Source of the DNA: Parvibaculum sp.
Lineage (GTDB): Bacteria > Pseudomonadota > Alphaproteobacteria > Parvibaculales > Parvibaculaceae
Reading direction: 5' to 3'
NCBI GenBank assembly: GCA_030682415.1
Contig: JAUXOE010000121.1
Location: 1 to 36,902, forward strand
DNA length: 36,902 bases
Position 1 is the first letter of the stretch. Every line of letters starts with the position of its first letter. The position numbers were made by a program, and so were the translations under genes. Of the stretch, positions 31,509 through 36,902 are shown in pieces. The notes under the pieces were generated by a model. The model had not been told where the DNA came from. It made no database searches and saw only the letters and a program-made list of their open reading frames with translations.

Positions 31509-31636
31509 CCGGCCACGTTTTTCGGGACATTGTTGCGCCCCGACCCGCCCGAGGCATCGCGCCCGGGTCAACTTCCGCCGGCGATATTCGCTCGCGGGAG
31601 CGATCTTGCTTTGTACGACAAGGACTTGACGCCCAC

Positions 31637-33151
31637 GTGTTCGAGAACCTGACAGGCCGCTTCGGCGACGTTCTTTCCAAGCTCAAGGGCCGCGCTGCCC
31701 TGAGCGAGAAGGATGTCGACGAGGCCATGCGCGAGGTGCGCCGCGCCCTGCTCGAGGCCGATGTCGCGCTGCCGGTCGCCAAGTCCTTTGTCGACAAGGT
31801 GCGCGCCCGTGCGGTCGGCCAGGAAGTGCTGAAGTCGGTGACGCCCGGCCAGCAGGTCATCAAGATCGTTCACGACGAACTGGTCGAGATGCTGGGCGGC
31901 ACCGAGGCCGACACTGCGATCTCGCTGCGCGCCGCCGCCCCTGTCGTCATCATGATGGTGGGCCTGCAGGGCTCGGGCAAAACCACCTCGACCGCCAAGA
32001 TCGCCAAACGCATGAGCGAGCGCGACAAGCGCCGCGTGCTGATGGCCTCGCTCGACACGCGCCGGCCGGCGGCGCAGGAGCAGTTGAAAATTCTCGGCGA
32101 ACAGGTCGGCGTCTCGACGCTGCCGATCGTCGCCGGCCAGCAACCGATCCAGATCGCAAAGCGCGCGCTCGAAGCGGCGCGGCTCGGCGGCTACGACGTG
32201 CTGATGCTCGACACGGCCGGCCGCATTCATGTCGACGAAGACCTGATGGCCGAGGTCGCGCAGGTGCGCGATGCGACCGACCCGCATGAAACGCTGCTCG
32301 TTGCCGACAGCCTGACCGGTCAGGATGCGGTCAATGTGGCCGAGTCCTTCAAGGCCCGCGTCGGCGTCACCGGCATCGTGCTGACGCGCGTCGACGGCGA
32401 TGGCCGCGGTGGCGCCGCCCTTTCGATGCGTGCCGTCACCGGCGTGCCGATCAAGCTGCTCGGCATCGGCGAAAAAATGGATGCGCTGGAAGATTTCCGC
32501 GCCGACCGGGTGGCCGGCCGTATCCTCGGCATGGGCGATGTCGTCAGCCTTGTCGAAAAAGCCGCAGAGACCATCGACGCCGACAAGGCGAACAAGATGG
32601 CCGAGAAAATGCGGAAGGGTCAGTTCGACCTCGACGACATGGCCGAACAGCTTGCGCAGATGAAACGCATGGGCGGCATGAAGGGCGTGCTCGGCATGTT
32701 GCCCGGTGTCGGCAAGGCACAGATGCAGGCCGCCAACGCACATATGGACGACAGCGTCGTCAAACGTCAGGCGGCGATCATCTCGTCGATGACCAAGGAC
32801 GAACGGCGCAACCCGAAAGTGCTCAACGCCAGCCGCAAGAAGCGCATCGCGCGCGGCTCCGGCACCGAAGTGCAGGAAATCAACCGGCTCTTGAAGCTGC
32901 ATCGCCAGATGGCCGACATGATGAAGGCAATGGGCCGTCAGAAGGGCGGCCTGATGTCGAAGCTGTTCGGCGGCGGCGCGCCGGAGATGCCGCCGGAGAT
33001 GGCGGGCGATCCAAAGGCGCTTGAAAAACTTTTGCCGCCGGGCGGTCTGGGCGGTCTGCCGCGTGGACTGGGTGGCGGCTTGCCGGGACTTCCCGGCTCG
33101 GGCTTTGGCGGGGGTCTTCCGGGCCTGCCGCCGGGAAAGAAAAGGAAATAG
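31637..33151 (+). CDS. ffh: Signal recognition particle protein Ffh (GTG start)
   Basis: MFENLTGRFGDVLSKLKGRAALSEKDV; GLQGSGKTTSTAKIA; DTAGRIHVDEDLM; M-domain GSGTEVQEINRLLKLHRQM; Gly/Pro-rich tail. Confidence 0.97.
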   Translation: MFENLTGRFGDVLSKLKGRAALSEKDVDEAMREVRRALLEADVALPVAKSFVDKVRARAVGQEVLKSVTPGQQVIKIVHDELVEMLGGTEADTAISLRAAAPVVIMMVGLQGSGKTTSTAKIAKRMSERDKRRVLMASLDTRRPAAQEQLKILGEQVGVSTLPIVAGQQPIQIAKRALEAARLGGYDVLMLDTAGRIHVDEDLMAEVAQVRDATDPHETLLVADSLTGQDAVNVAESFKARVGVTGIVLTRVDGDGRGGAALSMRAVTGVPIKLLGIGEKMDALEDFRADRVAGRILGMGDVVSLVEKAAETIDADKANKMAEKMRKGQFDLDDMAEQLAQMKRMGGMKGVLGMLPGVGKAQMQAANAHMDDSVVKRQAAIISSMTKDERRNPKVLNASRKKRIARGSGTEVQEINRLLKLHRQMADMMKAMGRQKGGLMSKLFGGGAPEMPPEMAGDPKALEKLLPPGGLGGLPRGLGGGLPGLPGSGFGGGLPGLPPGKKRK

Positions 33152-33239
33152 GGCCGGCGCATATCGCGCTTCGGTCCGTTGACGGACGATCAAACAAACC
33201 CGGCGCATCGCGCGCCGGTTACCTGAAAGGCAAGACAAG

Positions 33240-33671
33240 ATGGCTCTGAAAATCCGGCTCGCCCGCGGCGGTGCCAAGAAGCGTCCCTTCTACCGCGTCG
33301 TCGTCGCCGACACGCGTTTCCCGCGTGACGGCCGCTTCATCGAAAAGATCGGCACGTTCAACCCGCTGCTGCCGAAGGACAACAAGGACCGCCTGGTGCT
33401 CAATATCGAGCGCGCCAAGCATTGGCTGGGTCACGGCGCGTTGCCGACCGATCGCGTTGCGCGCTTCCTCGACGAGGCCGGTGCCTATACGCGCAAGGCG
33501 CGCAGCAACCCGGAAAAGGCCAAGCCCAAGGCGAAGGCCCAGGAGCGTCTCGACGCGGCGCGTATCGCGGCGGAAGAAGCCGCCGAAGCCGCCAAGGCGC
33601 CTGTGGAAGAACCTGCGGCCGAAGCGCCTGCTGCTGAAGCCGAAGCGCCGGCCGAAGAGGCGCAGGCCTAA
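33240..33671 (+). CDS. rpsP: 30S ribosomal protein S16 with Ala/Glu-rich C-terminal tail
   Basis: [43 protein letters not shown]. Confidence 0.96.
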   Translation: MALKIRLARGGAKKRPFYRVVVADTRFPRDGRFIEKIGTFNPLLPKDNKDRLVLNIERAKHWLGHGALPTDRVARFLDEAGAYTRKARSNPEKAKPKAKAQERLDAARIAAEEAAEAAKAPVEEPAAEAPAAEAEAPAEEAQA

Positions 33672-33677
33672 CCGGCT

Positions 33678-34250
33678 TTGCGCATCGCGCCGATGGCTGA
33701 CGGTCCGCAAAAGAAAGTCTGTCTCGGCGTCGTTGTCGGCGCGCATGGCGTGCGCGGCCTTGTCCGCGTCAAGCCGTTCACCGAGGCGCCGGATGGCGTT
33801 GCGGCTTACGGCCCGGTCGAGACGGTCGACGGTGCACGGCGCTTCGCCATCGAGGCGAAGGGCATGGTCAAGGAGCTGGTGCTCTGCCGGCTCGCCGGCA
33901 TTGACGACCGGGACGCGGCCGAGGCGCTTCGGGGCACCGAGCTCTATGTGTCGCGCGACCGGCTGCCGCCGGCCGATGCGGATGAGGGTTGGTACCATGC
34001 CGACCTCGTCGGCCTTCGCGCTGTCGGTCTCGATGGGCACGATTATGGCGCGGTCGTCGCGGTGCTGAATTTCGGTGCCGGCGATCTTCTGGAAATCGCA
34101 CCGCCGGATAGCGGGGCGACGGTGCTGATGGGCTTCACCGAAGCGAATGTGCCCGAGGTCGACATTGCCGGCGGGCGTATCGTTATCGATCCGCCGCTCG
34201 GCACCTTCGACGACGGTAGCGATGCGGAGGGGGCGGCGGATGGTGACTGA
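33678..34250 (+). CDS. rimM: Ribosome maturation factor RimM (ATG at 33693 also possible)
   Basis: [23 protein letters not shown]; between rpsP and trmD. Confidence 0.94.
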   Translation: MRIAPMADGPQKKVCLGVVVGAHGVRGLVRVKPFTEAPDGVAAYGPVETVDGARRFAIEAKGMVKELVLCRLAGIDDRDAAEALRGTELYVSRDRLPPADADEGWYHADLVGLRAVGLDGHDYGAVVAVLNFGAGDLLEIAPPDSGATVLMGFTEANVPEVDIAGGRIVIDPPLGTFDDGSDAEGAADGD

Positions 34251-34944
34251 AGCCTGGTCGGCAAATGTGCTGACGCTCTTTCCGGAGATGTTTCCGGGCC
34301 CGCTCGGTCACTCGCTGGCTGGCAAGGCGCTCGAAAGCGGTCTCTGGCGGCTCGAGGCGGTCGATATTCGCGATTTCGCGACCGACCGGCACCGCTCGGT
34401 CGACGACACGCCGTCGGGCGGCGGGCCGGGCATGGTGATGCGGGCCGATGTGATGGCGGCGGCGATCGATGCCGTCCATCCGGGCGGGCAGCCGCTGATC
34501 TATCTGAGCCCCCGGGGCCGGCCGCTGACACAGGCCCGGGTCCGGGAACTGGCGACTGGATCGGGGGTGACACTTGTCTGCGGGCGTTTCGAGGGGCTCG
34601 ATCAGCGGGTCATCGAGGCGCGGGCAATGGAGGAGATCAGCCTTGGCGATTTCGTGCTTTCGGGCGGCGAACCGGCGGCCATGGCGCTGATCGATGCGGT
34701 TGTCCGGCTCTTGCCGGGGGTGATGGGCAAGGACGCCTCGGGGGCCGAAGAGAGCTTCGAGGACGGGCTTCTGGAGTACCCGCATTACACAAGGCCCCAG
34801 ATCTTCGAGGGGCGCGAGATTCCGCCGGTTTTGACCTCCGGCGACCATCAAAAGGTCAAGGCCTGGCGCCGTGCCGAGGCCGAAAAGGCGACCCGGGAAA
34901 GGCGGCCCGAGCTTTGGGACGATTTTCTGGGCAAGAAGCCCTGA
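34240..34944 (+). CDS. trmD: tRNA (guanosine(37)-N1)-methyltransferase TrmD
   Basis: [38 protein letters not shown]; overlaps rimM by 11 bp. Confidence 0.96.
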   Translation: MVTEAWSANVLTLFPEMFPGPLGHSLAGKALESGLWRLEAVDIRDFATDRHRSVDDTPSGGGPGMVMRADVMAAAIDAVHPGGQPLIYLSPRGRPLTQARVRELATGSGVTLVCGRFEGLDQRVIEARAMEEISLGDFVLSGGEPAAMALIDAVVRLLPGVMGKDASGAEESFEDGLLEYPHYTRPQIFEGREIPPVLTSGDHQKVKAWRRAEAEKATRERRPELWDDFLGKKP

Positions 34945-35046
34945 TGGCAGTCGCCATGAGGTATAATTTGTGTTACGGAAGCGCGCTTCCGGGCCGGGAT
35001 TGTCCCTTTCGAGGTCCGAACGCCTTCATATCCGAGGTTTGACCCT

Positions 35047-35439
35047 ATGAATATCATTGAGCAGCTCGAGCAGGAGCAGGTCGCGGCACTGTCCGCCGGC
35101 AAGACCATTCCCGATTTTGCCCCCGGCGACACGCTGCAGGTCAATGTGAAGGTGGTTGAAGGCACGCGCGAGCGCCTGCAGGCCTATGAAGGTGTCTGCA
35201 TCGGCCGCGCCGGCGGCGGCATCAACGAGAACTTCACGGTCCGCAAGATTTCCTACGGTGAGGGCGTCGAGCGCGTGTTTCCGCTTTACGGTCCGCTGGT
35301 CGACTCGATCAAGGTCGTGCGCAAGGGCCGCGTGCGTCGCGCCAAGCTCTACTACCTGCGCGGGCTTCGCGGCAAAGCCGCCCGAATTACCGAAAAACAG
35401 GACTTCAAGACCCGCAACAAGGACAGCGGCGCCGCCTGA
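35047..35439 (+). CDS. rplS: 50S ribosomal protein L19
   Basis: [59 protein letters not shown]. Confidence 0.97.
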   Translation: MNIIEQLEQEQVAALSAGKTIPDFAPGDTLQVNVKVVEGTRERLQAYEGVCIGRAGGGINENFTVRKISYGEGVERVFPLYGPLVDSIKVVRKGRVRRAKLYYLRGLRGKAARITEKQDFKTRNKDSGAA

Positions 35440-35472
35440 TTTCTCCGCATTCGAGCGGAAACTGTCACGAAA

Positions 35473-35518
35473 AGCGGGCAGGGCGCCTGATGGCCCCGGC
35501 CCGTTTTTGTTATGGGCT
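35473..35518 (+). terminator. Probable Rho-independent terminator after rplS
   Basis: gcgggcagggcgcctgatggccccggcccgtttttgtt. Confidence 0.7.
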
Positions 35519-35556
35519 ACACTAAACCCAGGTTTCGAAAGACGAGGATAGCGAAC

Positions 35557-36902
35557 ATGTCGCCCCGCACAATGTACGACAAGATCTGGGATGCGCATCT
35601 GGTCGAGATGGCCGAGGACGGGACCGGCCTGCTCTATATCGACCGGCATCTCGTGCATGAGGTCACAAGCCCGCAGGCCTTCGAGGGTCTGCGCATGGCG
35701 AAGCGCCCCGTGCATGCACCGCTGAAGACGCTGGCGGTCGCCGATCACAATGTGCCGACGACCGATCGCTCCAAGGGCATCGCCGACGAAGAGAGCCGCA
35801 TCCAGGTCGAGACGCTCGAACACAACGCAAAAGATTTCGGCGTCGAATATCTCGAAATGTCCGACATCCGTCAGGGCATCGTGCATATCGTCGGGCCGGA
35901 GCAAGGCTTCACGCTGCCCGGCACCACCATCGTTTGCGGCGACAGCCACACCTCGACGCATGGCGCCTTCGGTGCGCTGGCGCATGGCATCGGCACGTCG
36001 GAAGTCGAGCATGTGCTCGCCACCCAGACGCTGATCCAGGCCAAGGCCAAGAACATGCGCATCAATGTGGTGGGCAAGGCGCCGGAAGGTTTCACCGCGA
36101 AAGACATCGTGCTCGCCATCATCGGCGAGATCGGCACGGCCGGCGGCACCGGCTATGTCATCGAATATGCCGGCGAGGCAATCCGCGATCTCTCGATGGA
36201 AGGCCGCATGACCGTCTGCAACATGACGATCGAAGGCGGCGCCCGCGCCGGGCTGATTGCGCCCGACGAAAAGACCTATGCCTATCTTGAAGGCCGCCCG
36301 CGCGCGCCGAAGGGCAAGGCGTGGGAGATGGCGGTCGACTACTGGAAGACACTGCCATCCGACGAAGGTGCGACGTTCGACAAGGAAATCACCATCGACA
36401 TCGCCGACCTGCCGCCGCTGATCACCTGGGGCACGAGCCCGGAAAACGTCATCAAGATCACGGACCGCATTCCCGATCCGAAGGACGTTCACGACGAAGC
36501 GCATGCGAAGTCGATGCAACGCGCGCTCGACTATATGGGTCTCACGCCCGGCACGCCGATCGTCGACGTCAAGATCGACCGCGTCTTTATCGGCTCCTGC
36601 ACCAATGGTCGTATCGAAGATCTGCGCGCCGCCGCCGTCATCGCCGAAAAGGCGATCAAGGCCGGCCGCAAGGTGGCGTCCACCGTCAATGCGATGGTCG
36701 TGCCCGGTTCCGGTCTCGTCAAGGCGCAGGCCGAGAAGGAAGGTCTCGACAAGATCTTCCTCGAAGCCGGCTTCGAATGGCGCGAGCCCGGCTGCTCGAT
36801 GTGTCTGGCGATGAACGCCGACAAGCTCGAGCCCGGCGAACGCTGCGCCTCGACGTCGAACCGCAATTTCGAAGGCCGTCAGGGCCGCGGCGGCCGCACG
36901 CA
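35557..36902 (+). CDS. leuC: 3-isopropylmalate dehydratase large subunit (partial, runs off window)
   Basis: [71 protein letters not shown]; no stop before the window end. Confidence 0.96.
   Translation, partial: MSPRTMYDKIWDAHLVEMAEDGTGLLYIDRHLVHEVTSPQAFEGLRMAKRPVHAPLKTLAVADHNVPTTDRSKGIADEESRIQVETLEHNAKDFGVEYLEMSDIRQGIVHIVGPEQGFTLPGTTIVCGDSHTSTHGAFGALAHGIGTSEVEHVLATQTLIQAKAKNMRINVVGKAPEGFTAKDIVLAIIGEIGTAGGTGYVIEYAGEAIRDLSMEGRMTVCNMTIEGGARAGLIAPDEKTYAYLEGRPRAPKGKAWEMAVDYWKTLPSDEGATFDKEITIDIADLPPLITWGTSPENVIKITDRIPDPKDVHDEAHAKSMQRALDYMGLTPGTPIVDVKIDRVFIGSCTNGRIEDLRAAAVIAEKAIKAGRKVASTVNAMVVPGSGLVKAQAEKEGLDKIFLEAGFEWREPGCSMCLAMNADKLEPGERCASTSNRNFEGRQGRGGRT

Noticed and set aside
32962-33151. 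Gly/Pro/Leu-rich tail of Ffh (GLGGGLPGLPG)
   Set aside because: Similar low-complexity Ffh tails are common in alphaproteobacteria.
31568-33277. 569-aa minus-strand ORF
   Set aside because: Antisense to ffh; His/Asp/Arg-rich composition typical of shadow ORFs.
33601-33671. Ala/Glu-rich C-terminal tail of S16
   Set aside because: Such S16 extensions are common in alphaproteobacteria; not considered novel.

Overview
Alphaproteobacterial, GC-rich chromosomal window; no tools were used, so family calls come from reading motifs and translations. No tRNA/rRNA, CRISPR array, phage or transposase gene was recognised. Backbone from left to right: partial pterin-4a-carbinolamine dehydratase; zincin-like metallopeptidase; RNA 2',3'-cyclic phosphodiesterase; Tas-like aldo/keto reductase; TesA-type esterase divergent from a YbbA/YbbP-like ABC exporter; Bax-inhibitor-1 family protein; DUF2794; a four-gene GldA/GldF/GldG/DUF4340-type ABC system; DUF1223; AcnA; crotonase; ccmA-B-C-D-G; MarR regulator; Nudix; MHS-type MFS; YciB; FtsY; PurC; MtaB; DapF; membrane-anchored PIG-L; CinA-C; Ffh-RpsP-RimM-TrmD-RplS; partial LeuC. 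The most striking observation is that the aconitase frame continues, without a stop, into a 200-residue histone-H1-like Lys/Ala/Pro N-terminal domain (about 38% Lys, no acidic residues) with its own start codon and Shine-Dalgarno. A MarR-family regulator about 4 kb away carries a smaller tail of the same type at its C-terminus. Other points of interest: two back-to-back short tandem arrays (12-bp and 11-bp period) upstream of the BI-1 gene, a nested inverted-repeat element, two copies of a palindromic intergenic repeat bracketing the aldo/keto reductase gene, a candidate MarR operator, and the uncharacterised Gld-like ABC module in an otherwise ordinary genome context.
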